Assembly (NCBI GenBank): GCA_016844945.1
Contig: JAERTJ010000086.1
Location: forward strand, 125,818 to 189,817
Direction of reading: 5' to 3'
Length of the DNA: 64,000 nucleotides
From: Fidelibacterota bacterium
Lineage (GTDB): Bacteria; Fidelibacterota; UBA8477; JABMPR01
Both the position numbers and the translations under genes were made by a program. The first letter of the stretch is position 1. The number at the start of each line of letters is the position of its first letter. Positions 1 to 9,512 of this stretch are shown here, piece after piece. The notes beneath the pieces were generated by a model that saw only the letters and a program-made list of their open reading frames with translations, made no database searches and was not told the origin of the DNA.

Positions 1-769
1 TTTTCTGATCATCCCAGAAAACTTGCACCTGTTCAGCAGTCAGCAAACTTTGTTTGACACCATCGAATAAATCAGAGGTCGTATAGGCAATGTCATCGGA
101 AAGATCCATGATGGCGCACTCAATCGGTCTCACTTGAGTACCATGCTGAGTCAAGTCATCAAGCGTAGGATTTTCATGGACCCAGCTCAGAATTTCCCCC
201 TGCTCTGGGTACAGAAATTTTGCTCCTCTGGGGGAATTCTCTTTCCCCACAATTTTATACTTGAGAATGCTATCCAGACAGGCCCGTGTAGCTTGCATTC
301 CAGATTTCTCGTAGGCCCGTTTATCGCCGCGTACAATATCTGTCAGAATACGTAAGGATTGGGCATTCCCCTCAAATCCTCCCCAATCATCCATAAGGTC
401 ATTGAGGCGTGATTCACCCTGGTGACCAATGGGTGGATTTCCTAAATCATGAGCCAGACAGGCTGCTTCAACCAGGGCTGAGTCAATCTGATAATCCGGA
501 GTTAACAATTTGGAACTACGATTCAGGTAGTTTACAACAGACCGTCCGATCTGAGCCACTTCAATGGAGTGCGTCAACCGGGTACGATACTGGTCTGATT
601 GTCCTGTTACATAGACTTGCGTCTTTCCCTGGAGGCGTCTAAATGCAGTGGAGTGGATCACTCGATCTCGATCAATTTCAAAGGCATTGCGATATTCATT
701 CTCCGGCAGGTGACGCTCACCAAGAGATTCACAATCCCAGTCTGTATAGAATTTATTTTTTTGAGTCAT
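1..769 (-). CDS. dgt: Deoxyguanosinetriphosphate triphosphohydrolase-like protein, 3' end cut by window edge
   Basis: HD-domain dNTPase that hydrolyses dGTP (or other dNTPs) to the nucleoside and triphosphate in the cytosol. I translated 256 codons from ATG at 769 without a stop; the C-terminal part lies outside the window. The start reads MTQKNKFYTDWDCESLGERH and is followed by the family signature AFRRLQGKTQV. HD-superfamily metal ligands are visible: H67 in TRLTHSIEVAQ, H107-D108 in AHDLGNPPIGH, and H116. It lies 70 bp downstream of xerD on the same strand, so the two may be co-transcribed. The family call is secure; substrate preference cannot be read from sequence. Confidence 0.9.
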   Translation of the reverse strand, partial: MTQKNKFYTDWDCESLGERHLPENEYRNAFEIDRDRVIHSTAFRRLQGKTQVYVTGQSDQYRTRLTHSIEVAQIGRSVVNYLNRSSKLLTPDYQIDSALVEAACLAHDLGNPPIGHQGESRLNDLMDDWGGFEGNAQSLRILTDIVRGDKRAYEKSGMQATRACLDSILKYKIVGKENSPRGAKFLYPEQGEILSWVHENPTLDDLTQHGTQVRPIECAIMDLSDDIAYTTSDLFDGVKQSLLTAEQVQVFWDDQK

Positions 770-839
770 TAATTCAAAATAAGCGGGAAATGAGTGACTA
801 ACAATTGATTAGAATGGATTTAGATAAATCTCAGGATTA

Positions 840-1748
840 CTATTTTCGTCTGGCTCTGGGATGAAAACTACTATGAACTTCTTTCAAATATGTACTGTCC
901 AGGTGGGTGTAAATCTGTGTCGTAGAAATATCAACATGACCAAGCATTTCCTGGACGATTCTCAAGTCAGCCCCCCCTTCGAGAAGATGCGTCGCAAAAG
1001 AGTGGCGGAAGGTGTGAGGGCTCACCGGTTTATTAAGACCAACCGATTCAGCAAGTTTCTTAAGGATAAACCAGATCCCCTTGCGCTGAAGGGGTCTACC
1101 CTTATTGTTCAAAAATAGTATCCCCTCATTAAAATAGCCTTTCTCTAATCCAGGTCGACTATGCTCGATATACTCCAGTAGCCACCGTTTTGCCTCACCG
1201 CCCAGGGGAACAACTCTTTCCTTATTGCCTTTTCCGCGAATCAGTATAAGGTCTTCATCCAGGAGTAATTGTTCAAGGGTCAAATTACATACTTCGGATA
1301 CACGCATCCCTGCAGCGTACATGAGCTCAAACATGGCTCTGTCACGAACCCCAAGATGAGTATCAGTATTAATGGCATCCAGCAGTAGTTCAACATCTTC
1401 AAAGTTTAATATTTTGGGCAGACTTGCAGGGAGCTTCGGAGAATCCAGAAATTGAGTGGGATCAGTCTCAAGATGACCTTCCATGACCAGGAATTTATAG
1501 TAAGCCCTCAGGGAGGAGAAATGCCTGGCAACGCTGGTTTCAGCCAGTCCCCGCTGTTTAAGTGTTCGCGCATAGTCAATTAAAACTTGATGATCCACCT
1601 TATCAGGTCGATTGATTTTCTTCTCAGCAAGAAAAATCCAGAAATTGCTTAAATCATCCAGATATGACTGTTGAGTATTCCTGGCAAGGTTGCGTTCAAT
1701 GCGTAAGTAGTTCAGGAAATCCTGTAGGAATTGCTCAGATCGGCTCAT
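840..1748 (-). CDS. xerD: Site-specific tyrosine recombinase XerD
   Basis: Recombinase that resolves chromosome dimers at dif with XerC at the division septum. The 302-residue length is normal. An N-terminal SAM-like core-binding domain (about residues 1-100) precedes the catalytic domain. All catalytic residues are present: R149 (GMRVSEVCNL), K173 (RGKGNKER), H245 and R248 (HTFRHSFATHLL), H271 (LGHVDISTTQIYTH) and nucleophile Y280. It is not flanked by integrase-type att sites or phage genes and sits among housekeeping genes, so a chromosomal Xer role is more likely than an integrase role. XerC is the alternative label. No clear Shine-Dalgarno sequence precedes the ATG. Confidence 0.9.
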   Translation of the reverse strand: MSRSEQFLQDFLNYLRIERNLARNTQQSYLDDLSNFWIFLAEKKINRPDKVDHQVLIDYARTLKQRGLAETSVARHFSSLRAYYKFLVMEGHLETDPTQFLDSPKLPASLPKILNFEDVELLLDAINTDTHLGVRDRAMFELMYAAGMRVSEVCNLTLEQLLLDEDLILIRGKGNKERVVPLGGEAKRWLLEYIEHSRPGLEKGYFNEGILFLNNKGRPLQRKGIWFILKKLAESVGLNKPVSPHTFRHSFATHLLEGGADLRIVQEMLGHVDISTTQIYTHLDSTYLKEVHSSFHPRARRK

Positions 1749-1761
1749 GGGAGAATATAAG

Positions 1762-1801
1762 CGAGTTAGGGGTTAGGGGTTAGGAGATAGGAGTTAGAGG
1801 T
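1762..1801. repeat. Degenerate GTTAGG-type short tandem repeat
   Basis: Upstream of xerD the plus strand has an irregular run of G(T)TAGG units: GTTAGG, GGTTAGG, GGTTAGG, AGATAGG, AGTTAGAGG. The G-runs could form a G-quadruplex on the plus strand. It carries no ORF and lies within the 245-bp gap between xerD and the GGGPS gene. Confidence 0.5.
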
Positions 1802-1898
1802 TTGTCTTGCTGAGGCCGAACGCAGTGAGGGGACTCGAAGCATTCAATTTTACCCTACAGGTAAAAGTTACTGGTCGAGAGTGATTTGCATGGTACCA

Positions 1899-1982
1899 GT
1901 CATGGTGAGCACTGCGAAGAAGTTTGATCCTTTATGCAAATCTCGGCTATGGATCAAGACCCTTCACTGGTGTTCAGGATGA
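1899..1982. repeat. Imperfect 84-nt intergenic inverted repeat
   Basis: The two ends are imperfect reverse complements: the left arm starts GTCATGGTGAGCAC and the right arm, read in reverse complement, starts GTCATCCTGAACACC. About three quarters of positions pair over 32 nt, and both arms end in TTGATCC. A second nested pair, GATTTGCAT (1883-1891) and ATGCAAATC (1934-1942), adds further folding. The TCATCCTGA-type end resembles short palindromic repeats scattered in many genomes. No coding potential is seen. Confidence 0.5.
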
Positions 1983-1993
1983 CTTGTGGAAAA

Positions 1994-2737
1994 CTAGGCT
2001 TTGTGGATTGCTTTGGCGAATTGTTCCATGAGGTGTGAGTTTTCAACATCCTCAAGCACATTCCCGGTAACAATGAATGAAGCGCCGGCTTGAACCAGAG
2101 TCTGAGCGACTTCCGGCGAATGGATACCACCGCCAACAATGATTGGAACATCTGTATACCGACTTACTGCATGAGCCATCTGAGGAGTCACTGAATACTG
2201 TGCTCCACTACCAGCTTCGAGGTATATAAACTTGAATCCCAGGTAATCTGCTGCAAGTGCATGGGCTACTGCAATTTCATCCTTATCCCGGGGAATGGGT
2301 TTAGATCCACTGACAAACTCAGCAGTTGTCACTCTCCCACTCTCAATAATCATATATGCAGTTGCTATGGGTTCAATCCCTAGTTCTCTAACAACAGGAG
2401 CGGCCTGGACCTGATCACCAATGAGAAATTGCGGGTTTCGGCCACTAATCACAGAAAGGTAGAAAAGGGCATCTACATGTGGAGTAAGCTGATTGATGTT
2501 TCCGGGGAACAGAATAACGGGTAAAGTTGCTACTTCCTGAATAAGCTTCATCTTGCTCTGCACACCTTCACCAAGAATCATTGAACTGCCTACCATGATT
2601 CCATCTGCGCCTGAGGTGTTAATTTTCTTAATAAAAGTTTCGACCTCATCGAGATTCCACCGATCGGGATCAACTAGGACTAGATAACCGGCGCCCTTGG
2701 TTGCCCTGGTTTCAAGCATTTGCTCATAGACACTCAC
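1994..2737 (-). CDS. Geranylgeranylglyceryl phosphate synthase family protein (GGGPS/PcrB)
   Basis: TIM-barrel prenyltransferase of 247 residues that joins a polyprenyl diphosphate to sn-glycerol-1-phosphate through an ether bond. Visible family signatures: LVLVDPDRW near residue 20, MVGSS near 48, LFPGNINQLTPHVDALF near 77-93, YLEAGSGA near 173, and phosphate-binding loops IIVGGGI and IVTGNVLE near 195-225. The GTG start overlaps the gcvPA stop by 4 nt (GTGA), with AAGGAT upstream, so translation is coupled to the glycine cleavage gene. The family includes archaeal GGGP synthase and bacillary heptaprenylglyceryl phosphate synthase; the prenyl chain length used here is unknown. Bacterial homologues are known from FCB lineages. 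Confidence 0.88.
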   Translation of the reverse strand: MSVYEQMLETRATKGAGYLVLVDPDRWNLDEVETFIKKINTSGADGIMVGSSMILGEGVQSKMKLIQEVATLPVILFPGNINQLTPHVDALFYLSVISGRNPQFLIGDQVQAAPVVRELGIEPIATAYMIIESGRVTTAEFVSGSKPIPRDKDEIAVAHALAADYLGFKFIYLEAGSGAQYSVTPQMAHAVSRYTDVPIIVGGGIHSPEVAQTLVQAGASFIVTGNVLEDVENSHLMEQFAKAIHKA

Positions 2738-4077
2738 GCAGAATATCCTTTCAGGAATTCAACAAGCCCATCCATTTCAGTTTTGCTTCGCTTTTCAGTG
2801 ACAGCGATGAGGATTTGATTGTCAGACTCACCTTTGAATTGACTCAAAGAGATTCCTGGGAAGAATCCAGCCCTAGCCCCAGCTCCAACAAGTGATTTAG
2901 CTTGACCAGGCACTTCAACTACGAACTCATTGAAAAAATATTTTGTCTTGGTTGTATACCCATCAAGATTATTGATAGCCTCAGCCAGATAATGTGCCTT
3001 CTGCGTACAGAGCTCAGCAACTCGTTTCAAACCGTTCCGACCGAGCGTCGACATATAAATACAAGCCGCCAATGCGTTCAAACCCTGATTCGTACATATA
3101 TTTGAAGTAGCTTTTTCTCTTCGAATGTCCTGTTCCCGCGTTCGTAAGACCATGACAAAGGCTCGGTTCCCATGGACATCGATACTTTCCCCTGCAATTC
3201 TACCTGGGACTTTACGTATGAGAGGGGTTTTGACTGCCATAAAACCGAGGTAGGGTCCTCCAAAACTCATGTGATTCCCCAGACTCTGCCCTTCACCCAC
3301 GGCAATATCCACACCTTGTTTCCCTGGTGCTTCCAGTAGATTCAAACTAATGGGGTTAACCACAGCAATGAGCAAGGTTTTGGGATCAGCAATGCTGGCT
3401 TTTATCGATGACAGATCCTCAAGACCACCGTAAAAATTGGGATTCTGGATGACAACGCCAGCTATATCTGAATCAAGTTTATCACTAAGAGCATCAAAAC
3501 TGGTTACCCCTTCAGCAAGGTCTACGAACTCGAATTCAAGACCCTGATGGTGGGCATAAGTAATTGCTACATCGATATATACGGGGTTGACACTTTTTGA
3601 AATAAGAATCTTTTTTCTACGAGTGTGCCGACTGGCCAAAAGACAAGCTTCAGCCATAGCACTGGCACCATCGTACATTGAACTGTTTGCCAGATCCATC
3701 CCTGTAAGTTCACACATCATGGATTGATACTCATACATGGCTTGCAAGGTCCCCTGCGAAACCTCAGCCTGATAGGGCGTGTAAGCCGTATAGAACTCTG
3801 AGCGACTGATCAGTACGTCAACGACATGGGGAATGAAGTGATCATAACTGCCTCCTCCCAGAAAAGAAACATGAGTAGCTGTACTGGCATCCCTGGAAAG
3901 CATCTGCATGACATCGGATTTATGCTCAAACTCTGACTTTGCTTCAGGTAATGGTAAATCACCTCTAAAGCGTAAAGCCTTTGGAATTGCCTCAAGCAGC
4001 TCTTCAAAAGAAGCGATACCTACTTCATTTAATAGTTTGAGTTGTTCTTCTTCCGTGTTGGGTATGTACTGGTGCAT
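2734..4077 (-). CDS. gcvPA: Glycine dehydrogenase (decarboxylating) subunit 1
   Basis: N-terminal half of the split P-protein of the glycine cleavage system. With subunit 2 it decarboxylates glycine and passes the aminomethyl group to lipoyl-GcvH. I start it at ATG 4077 (MHQYIPNTEEEQ), the usual family start, preceded by AGGAGA at good spacing; an upstream in-frame start at 4119 would overlap gcvH. That gives 447 residues, a normal size. The PLP lysine belongs to subunit 2 and is not expected here. It follows gcvH by 10 nt and overlaps the GGGPS gene by 4 nt. Unusually gcvPB, normally next, is absent from the window, as is gcvT. Confidence 0.92.
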   Translation of the reverse strand: MHQYIPNTEEEQLKLLNEVGIASFEELLEAIPKALRFRGDLPLPEAKSEFEHKSDVMQMLSRDASTATHVSFLGGGSYDHFIPHVVDVLISRSEFYTAYTPYQAEVSQGTLQAMYEYQSMMCELTGMDLANSSMYDGASAMAEACLLASRHTRRKKILISKSVNPVYIDVAITYAHHQGLEFEFVDLAEGVTSFDALSDKLDSDIAGVVIQNPNFYGGLEDLSSIKASIADPKTLLIAVVNPISLNLLEAPGKQGVDIAVGEGQSLGNHMSFGGPYLGFMAVKTPLIRKVPGRIAGESIDVHGNRAFVMVLRTREQDIRREKATSNICTNQGLNALAACIYMSTLGRNGLKRVAELCTQKAHYLAEAINNLDGYTTKTKYFFNEFVVEVPGQAKSLVGAGARAGFFPGISLSQFKGESDNQILIAVTEKRSKTEMDGLVEFLKGYSA

Positions 4078-4087
4078 GATTCTCCTA

Positions 4088-4465
4088 TTAGGAAATACTT
4101 GAAGTGTATTCCTCTGCACTCATAAAACTATCTAATTCTGCACTATCAGAAATGGTGACTTTGAGAATCCATCCCTCACCATAAGCATCCTGATTGATCA
4201 ATTCAGAATCATCTTCTAATTTTTCATTTACTTCATTGATACTACCACTCAATGGTAAAAAGACATCGGCTACTGTCTTGACTGCTTCAATAGTTGCAGC
4301 GACATCACCTTTTTCAAAGTCTTCTCCCACGCTTGGCAATTCGACAAAAACAACATCGCCAAGTTCCCCCTGGGCATAGTCAGTGATTCCGATAGTAGCT
4401 ACATCACCTTCAATGCGAATCCATTCATGGTCACTGGTATACTTGAGATCTGCAGGTACATTCAT
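4088..4465 (-). CDS. gcvH: Glycine cleavage system H protein
   Basis: Lipoyl carrier protein of 125 residues that shuttles the methylamine group between the P, T and L proteins. The lipoyl-attachment lysine is K63 in the context IEAVKTVADVFLP. The start MNVPADLKYTSDHEWI matches the family and has AAGGAG a few bases upstream. It opens the gcvH-gcvPA-GGGPS unit. The leader between the upstream accC terminator and this ATG is only about 65 nt. Confidence 0.96.
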   Translation of the reverse strand: MNVPADLKYTSDHEWIRIEGDVATIGITDYAQGELGDVVFVELPSVGEDFEKGDVAATIEAVKTVADVFLPLSGSINEVNEKLEDDSELINQDAYGEGWILKVTISDSAELDSFMSAEEYTSSIS

Positions 4466-4530
4466 TTTTTAATTCTCCTTGATGAGATTGTTACATCACA
4501 CTTTCAAAAATTTAATATGTCCTAAACAGC

Positions 4531-4564
4531 AAAAATCCCGCCGAATCTTGGATTCAAAGCGGGA
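4531..4564 (-). terminator. Rho-independent terminator after accC
   Basis: Stem TCCCGC (4536-4541) pairs with GCGGGA (4559-4564), and an inner GAATC/GATTC pair extends it. Read on the minus strand it is followed directly by TTTTTGC. It ends the efp-accB-accC transcript and separates it from gcvH. Confidence 0.8.
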
Positions 4565-4594
4565 TAATTTAACTGGTAATTAAGAGGGCTCCTC

Positions 4595-5953
4595 TCATTG
4601 TGCGCGATCTGGGTCAAATTTAAATGATTCCAGGAAATGTGTATCAAAATTGCCCTTTCGAACCTTCTCGTCCTCAAGCAGTTGGATATGAAATGGAATC
4701 GTCGTCTTTGGTCCTTCGATGATAAATTCTCTCAAGGCACCCAGCATGCGATCAATAGCTTCCTCTCTGTTGGGACCATGCACCACCAATTTGGCTAGCA
4801 TAGAATCGTAATGAGGAGGAATTTGATACCCGCTATAAATATGACTGTCCACACGAATGCCTCGACCACCGGGAAAATGTACACTTTCAATGAACAGTGG
4901 TGATGGCCTGAAGTTTTTTGCTGGATCTTCAGCATTGATACGACATTCAATGGAATGTCCACGTAACTTCAATTTCCCCAACCAATCAGGTAATTTTTCT
5001 CCTGCATGACAGGCAATCTGTTCTTTGACGATATCTACGCCACTCACTTCTTCAGAGACAGTGTGTTCAACCTGGATACGTGTATTCATTTCCATGAAAT
5101 AAAATTTGCCATGCTTATCCAGCAAAAATTCAATGGTCCCGGCACCCACGTAGTTTACACGTTTGGCTCCGGCTACAGCAGCAACACCCATTTCATGTCG
5201 TAACTCCTCAGAAACGACGGGGGAGGGAGATTCTTCTAAAAGTTTTTGATGGCGTCTCTGAATCGAACATTCGCGTTCTCCCAAGGAATAGATATTGCCG
5301 TGGGAATCACCAAGAAGTTGAACCTCAATATGCCTGGGGTTCTCAATGTATTTTTCAAGATAAAGACCATCATTGCCAAATGCCGTACCGGATTCAGCCT
5401 GTGCCATGCCATAAAACATGGCAACATCTTCACCTCTGTAAACCACACGCATTCCTCGTCCACCACCACCGGCAGTTGCCTTCAGAATGACAGGATAACC
5501 CATCTCATCAGCCATTGTTCTGGCTTCTTCAGCAGAAGTCAGAATACCCTGGCTTCCAGGGATAACAGGGACCCCGGCAGCCTTCATTGTTTCCTTGGCA
5601 GAAGCCTTGTCACCCATGGAATTAATCATGTCCCCATCGGGACCAATAAAATCGATATCATGATTTTTGCACATGTCTGCAAAATCTGCATTTTCAGCAA
5701 GAAATCCGTAACCAGGATGAATGGCATCTGCATTAGTCACTTCTGCAGCAGTCAGAATAGCCTGAGTATTCAAATAACTCAGATTTGACGGACCTGGTCC
5801 AATGCACACAGCTTCATCAGCAAATTTTGTGTGAAGGGATAACTCATCAGCCTCGGAAAAAACGGCGACACTCTTAATACCCATCTCTCGACAGGCACGA
5901 ATGACCCGCAGGGCTATTTCACCACGATTTGCAATGAGAATTTTTTTATACAT
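4595..5953 (-). CDS. accC: Acetyl-CoA carboxylase, biotin carboxylase subunit
   Basis: ATP-dependent carboxylation of the biotin on AccB, the first half-reaction of malonyl-CoA formation for fatty-acid synthesis. The 452-residue length is typical. It begins [20 protein letters not shown]. An ATP-grasp glycine loop ([11 protein letters not shown]) lies near residues 160-170, then [13 protein letters not shown] near 205, and the active-site region [16 protein letters not shown] near 290. It follows accB by 9 bp and ends before a terminator. The carboxyltransferase genes accA and accD are not in the window. Confidence 0.96.
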   Translation of the reverse strand: MYKKILIANRGEIALRVIRACREMGIKSVAVFSEADELSLHTKFADEAVCIGPGPSNLSYLNTQAILTAAEVTNADAIHPGYGFLAENADFADMCKNHDIDFIGPDGDMINSMGDKASAKETMKAAGVPVIPGSQGILTSAEEARTMADEMGYPVILKATAGGGGRGMRVVYRGEDVAMFYGMAQAESGTAFGNDGLYLEKYIENPRHIEVQLLGDSHGNIYSLGERECSIQRRHQKLLEESPSPVVSEELRHEMGVAAVAGAKRVNYVGAGTIEFLLDKHGKFYFMEMNTRIQVEHTVSEEVSGVDIVKEQIACHAGEKLPDWLGKLKLRGHSIECRINAEDPAKNFRPSPLFIESVHFPGGRGIRVDSHIYSGYQIPPHYDSMLAKLVVHGPNREEAIDRMLGALREFIIEGPKTTIPFHIQLLEDEKVRKGNFDTHFLESFKFDPDRAQ

Positions 5954-5962
5954 GCGGTTTTA

Positions 5963-6406
5963 TCAGGGTTCGATGAGGAATAGAGTCTGGCCATATTCGA
6001 CAGGTTGGGCATTCTCAATCTGTATATCAAGAATAACACCAGATACTTCAGCCTCAACTTCATTCATTATTTTCATGGCTTCGATAATGCAGAGTGTATC
6101 ACCTTTGCTCACGTGATCCCCAACCTTAACAAAGGGATCCACATCAGGACCTGGAGAGCGATAGAAAGTACCAACCATGGGAGACTTGATGGCCTGTCCC
6201 TGGAGTGAACTTTCTTCCTCTGCCTCAACAGCGGGAGCAGGTGCAGCTGCTTGTGGTGCAGCCTGGGTCGCCCCTGAATTCTGGACAACAACACTGTTAC
6301 CCTGCCTGGAAACCCGAATCTTTTTGCCCCAACGTCCAACCTCAATCTCCGAGATGGTGGATTGCTCAAGTAGAGCGATGAGTTGTTCTATGTCTTTAGT
6401 ATTCAA
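5963..6406 (-). CDS. accB: Acetyl-CoA carboxylase, biotin carboxyl carrier protein
   Basis: BCCP of 147 residues that carries biotin between the carboxylase and carboxyltransferase. The biotinylated lysine is K112 in [12 protein letters not shown]. An Ala/Pro-rich flexible linker (about residues 46-66) joins the N-terminal oligomerisation part (LIALLEQS) to the C-terminal biotinyl domain, which contains the usual thumb-type segment [11 protein letters not shown]. It lies between efp (13 bp upstream) and accC (9 bp downstream); the order efp-accB-accC is common in bacteria. Confidence 0.96.
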   Translation of the reverse strand: MNTKDIEQLIALLEQSTISEIEVGRWGKKIRVSRQGNSVVVQNSGATQAAPQAAAPAPAVEAEEESSLQGQAIKSPMVGTFYRSPGPDVDPFVKVGDHVSKGDTLCIIEAMKIMNEVEAEVSGVILDIQIENAQPVEYGQTLFLIEP

Positions 6407-6419
6407 AATAAATGTTCTC

Positions 6420-6983
6420 CTAAACCCTCACACGTTCGAGATAATCCCCCGTACGAGTATCAACCTTGACCTTGTCACCAATATTCAAGAATAGGGGGAC
6501 CGTCACTTTTAAACCTGTCTCAAGAAAAGCTGGTTTGGATCCACCGGTAGCTGTGTCGCCACGAAGACCTGGATCTGTTTCTTTAATCTCCAGAATGACA
6601 TGGGGTGCCACCTCAACATCAACTGGAGTAGTATCACGGAACAGAACTTTTATGATGTCATTCTCTTTTAAATAATCTTTCACAGATTCCATGAGCTCAG
6701 CATCGATGGCAATCTGCTCATAGGTTTCATTGTCCATGATATGATAGTGGGATTCGTCAGAATAGAGATACGTCATTTCATTAGCAAGCAGTTTGACATC
6801 ATCGATTTTTTCACCGGATCTGAACGTTTGCTCAATGACCTGACCACCGGGAATTTTCTTTAATTTTGTTCTGACAAAGGCATTACCCTTGCCTGGTTTA
6901 ACATGAAGAAATTCAACGACTTTCCAAAGATTGCCATTGAATTCCATTACCAGATTGTTTTTTATATCAGATGTGCTACCCAT
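6420..6983 (-). CDS. efp: Elongation factor P
   Basis: Translation factor that relieves ribosome stalling at polyproline. The 187-residue length and the three OB-like parts fit. The tip loop that is post-translationally modified in many species reads VKPGKGNAF, with lysine at position 32, so a lysine-modifying or unmodified-lysine route is possible; the modifying enzymes are not in the window. The C-terminal signature [14 protein letters not shown] is clear. AAGGAG stands 14 nt before the ATG, which is rather distant. It leads the efp-accB-accC operon. Confidence 0.96.
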   Translation of the reverse strand: MGSTSDIKNNLVMEFNGNLWKVVEFLHVKPGKGNAFVRTKLKKIPGGQVIEQTFRSGEKIDDVKLLANEMTYLYSDESHYHIMDNETYEQIAIDAELMESVKDYLKENDIIKVLFRDTTPVDVEVAPHVILEIKETDPGLRGDTATGGSKPAFLETGLKVTVPLFLNIGDKVKVDTRTGDYLERVRV

Positions 6984-7184
6984 AATTGTTGACCATACTC
7001 CTTCTTAAGTGGCGCGAAGTTAACCGGGGGCTGAAATCATGGCAAACTTTTTATCCTTGTGTTGTTCCAGTTTGGCATGTGAGATATGCTCGATATCCAA
7101 CAATGAAACCTCAATGGATGTTATCTATTCCCAGACCTTTTTCAGCCTTTTTCCTCTTGCCTTACCAACTCCTGAATCCTATTA

Positions 7185-8819
7185 ATGGCTATGGAATTTT
7201 TGATCAACATATTACCGGATAAATGGCTTGAAACACTCCCCTTTATAGGTCTCTACGCTGAGAGTCATTTTAGATTCCGTATCCCTTTTAGCCGCTATTT
7301 CAAAAAGGAACCAGAACTCATCTTTGATACACCCTGGCGGTTGGAGCCAGGACTTGATCCGATCATTTTTTTGGTGATTAAAGATGCCCATCAATATCCA
7401 ATTATTTTAGATGGTGTGGAAATCGAGGTCTATCATAAGGGTCAAATGATCGGAGTCCGGAAATGGTCATTGGACGAAAATATCCAGGAGCGGCAGACAC
7501 ACCGAGAATTCAGACTCACTGATATTGAAGTTCCAAATGGTGAAATTGAAATAATCCCAAAGCTAAAGTATCATGTGGATGGAAAAGTTAAAAACCTGGT
7601 TGTTGACAATTATTCTCTAATTGAAAAACTACCCTTGAGAATTACAAAGGGAGTCCATGGGTTACCAGGCCTGAAGGGCTGGCTTTCAGGTGATACCCAC
7701 TTGCATAGTTCACTTACATCAGACCAAATCGAATTTGGTGCATCCCTGGAGCAGACGCGCGCTTGCGCTCAACTGGTAGGAATGGATTTCATAACTGCCA
7801 CTGATCACTCCTATGATCTTGATGACATGCCAGAAAACTATATGGAAAATGATCCAGATCTTAAAAAGTGGACTGAGAGCAGGCAGGCGATAGCTCATAT
7901 GAATCAAGAACATCCAATCCCTATCATTCCTGGCGAGGAAATCAGTGTTGCAAATTCACGTGGTTCTACGGTTCATTTCCTTCACTTTAATGACCCGGTT
8001 TATTTCCCTGGGAATGGCGATAGTGGGGAGAACTGGCCACAGGTGAGATCTCAATTATCCATTGATGAGATCCTTGCGAAGCGGAGCACAAATACTGTTT
8101 CTGTGGGGGCTCACACGGTTTATAAATTTCCATGGCTCCAGCGGCTACTTTTAAACCGAGGCTGGTGGGAACCCCAAGACCATGATAATCCAGAGTTAGA
8201 TGGTGTACAAATTTTATGTGGTACACCAGCCTCGGGCTCATTCCACGAGTCACGACAGCATTGGATTGAAGCCCTCTTAAGGGGGAAACAACTTGGTGTT
8301 TTTGGTGGAAGTGATGGACACGGCAATTTCAATCGAAACTGGCATGTAAAATTGCCCGTTTGGTCATTAGGGATTCATGAGGATCAAATTTTTGCCCAGT
8401 CAAGAACCTTGTTACGAAGTGATTCAACACAGAATAGCGATCTGATCGCTGCGATGAAAAACAGACGTTCCGCCCTTTCTACTGGACCCGTTGGCGAGCT
8501 GCTCGTGACATCTGCAAATTGTGTTGCAGGCATCGGGGATACCCTCACCATTAAACCAGGTGAAAAATTAAAAGTCTCCATCAGAGGTATGAGTACAGCA
8601 GAATTCGGTAAACATATGGATGTATCCCTATTTTCCGGTAATCTGGAAACACAGGAAGAAAGTCTCTATTTTCACCAAACCAACCATACAGATGAGTTCA
8701 GTATTGAATTGGATTATGAAGGAAGTTCGAATGCCTATCTTCGCCTGGAAATCACCAGTGAAGGTTCACGCTGGCCTGGTGTCTACATATCTAGTCCTAT
8801 CTGGCTAAACTTAGAGTGA
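7185..8819 (+). CDS. CehA/McbA-type PHP-domain metallohydrolase
   Basis: Protein of 544 residues with a PHP metal-hydrolase core. Metal-ligand motifs run in order: GDTHLHSS (near residue 168), ITATDHSYD (near 200), IPGEEIS (near 247), VGAHTVYK (near 308) and GSDGHG (near 378). A beta-rich N-terminal region of about 160 residues and a C-terminal beta domain flank the core. The family contains phosphoesterases and carbamate or amide hydrolases, so the substrate is unknown. No signal peptide is evident. Two ATGs (7185, 7191) are possible starts and neither has a strong ribosome site. It is divergent from efp across a 200-bp gap in which I see no other feature. Confidence 0.75.
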   Translation: MAMEFLINILPDKWLETLPFIGLYAESHFRFRIPFSRYFKKEPELIFDTPWRLEPGLDPIIFLVIKDAHQYPIILDGVEIEVYHKGQMIGVRKWSLDENIQERQTHREFRLTDIEVPNGEIEIIPKLKYHVDGKVKNLVVDNYSLIEKLPLRITKGVHGLPGLKGWLSGDTHLHSSLTSDQIEFGASLEQTRACAQLVGMDFITATDHSYDLDDMPENYMENDPDLKKWTESRQAIAHMNQEHPIPIIPGEEISVANSRGSTVHFLHFNDPVYFPGNGDSGENWPQVRSQLSIDEILAKRSTNTVSVGAHTVYKFPWLQRLLLNRGWWEPQDHDNPELDGVQILCGTPASGSFHESRQHWIEALLRGKQLGVFGGSDGHGNFNRNWHVKLPVWSLGIHEDQIFAQSRTLLRSDSTQNSDLIAAMKNRRSALSTGPVGELLVTSANCVAGIGDTLTIKPGEKLKVSIRGMSTAEFGKHMDVSLFSGNLETQEESLYFHQTNHTDEFSIELDYEGSSNAYLRLEITSEGSRWPGVYISSPIWLNLE

Positions 8820-8850
8820 TGCATACTCCACCTCATTTCAGAAGATCCTT

Positions 8851-9300
8851 ATGAAACAATACCTTATACTCGCGCTCTCCCTGATATTCATGCAAACAAT
8901 CATGGCAAATGATCCCCCAGGAGATACGGTTGATCTGGTGGTCACAGTTAGTGAAATAAAATCCGAACAGGGTGGACAATTGATTATTGCACTTTTCCAG
9001 GGATCAGATACCTGGTTAACTCCTGATGGTGATGTTGCCAGTTTCGTCACTCCTGTTACAGATCAAAGCGAGGTTCAGACTACTTTCCATGGGTTACCGC
9101 TGGATCAGGAATTCGCGATTTCTGTGGTCCACGATAAGAATAGCAATAACAAAATGGATTTCCGCTGGCTCCCTCCCGGTCCTGCAGAGGGTATTGGTGT
9201 TTCAAACAATACAATGAGAATGGGTCCTCCTGAATTCCAACCTGCGGTGATAAACATGCAGGGAAGTCCAACTTTTATCACCATCCCCCTCCAGTATTAA
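8851..9300 (+). CDS. DUF2141 family secreted protein
   Basis: Protein of 149 residues with an N-terminal signal peptide (MKQYLILALSLIFMQTIMA, cleavage after about residue 19). The DUF2141 core is recognisable: a beta start GGQLIIALFQG, then FAISVVHDKNSNNKMDF near residues 90-105 and a glycine/asparagine-rich EGIGVSNN segment. The D-x-N-x-N-x-x-x-D stretch resembles a calcium-binding loop. Function of the family is unknown; members are periplasmic or outer-membrane associated. It begins 31 bp after the PHP gene on the same strand and is probably co-transcribed with it. Confidence 0.7.
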   Translation: MKQYLILALSLIFMQTIMANDPPGDTVDLVVTVSEIKSEQGGQLIIALFQGSDTWLTPDGDVASFVTPVTDQSEVQTTFHGLPLDQEFAISVVHDKNSNNKMDFRWLPPGPAEGIGVSNNTMRMGPPEFQPAVINMQGSPTFITIPLQY

Positions 9301-9512
9301 CAACAGCAGGTACCTACCAGTAATGGGTACATGGCTTCATATAGCATTAACTGTATCTGGTTGTATTTACGCTTGCCTTCAAGTGTTGATTATACTATAC
9401 TTAAACTCTTTCCACTATCTAGTATTGATGTACTTTATTTTCTCAGGAATCCCCATTGTGCTTCGAGAATGTTGATAATAGCCAATAAGCTTATAAACCA
9501 AGGAGGTACAGG

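Noticed and set aside
4466..4530. Possible glycine riboswitch before gcvH
   Set aside because: The leader is only about 65 nt, too short for a glycine aptamer, and shows no such structure.
5246..5788. 180-residue plus-strand frame opposite accC
   Set aside because: Antisense shadow of a conserved gene; composition is not protein-like and no ribosome site is seen.
6986..7222. 78-residue plus-strand frame in the efp/PHP gap
   Set aside because: Overlaps the start of the PHP gene in another frame and shows no family features; the gap is taken as promoter sequence.
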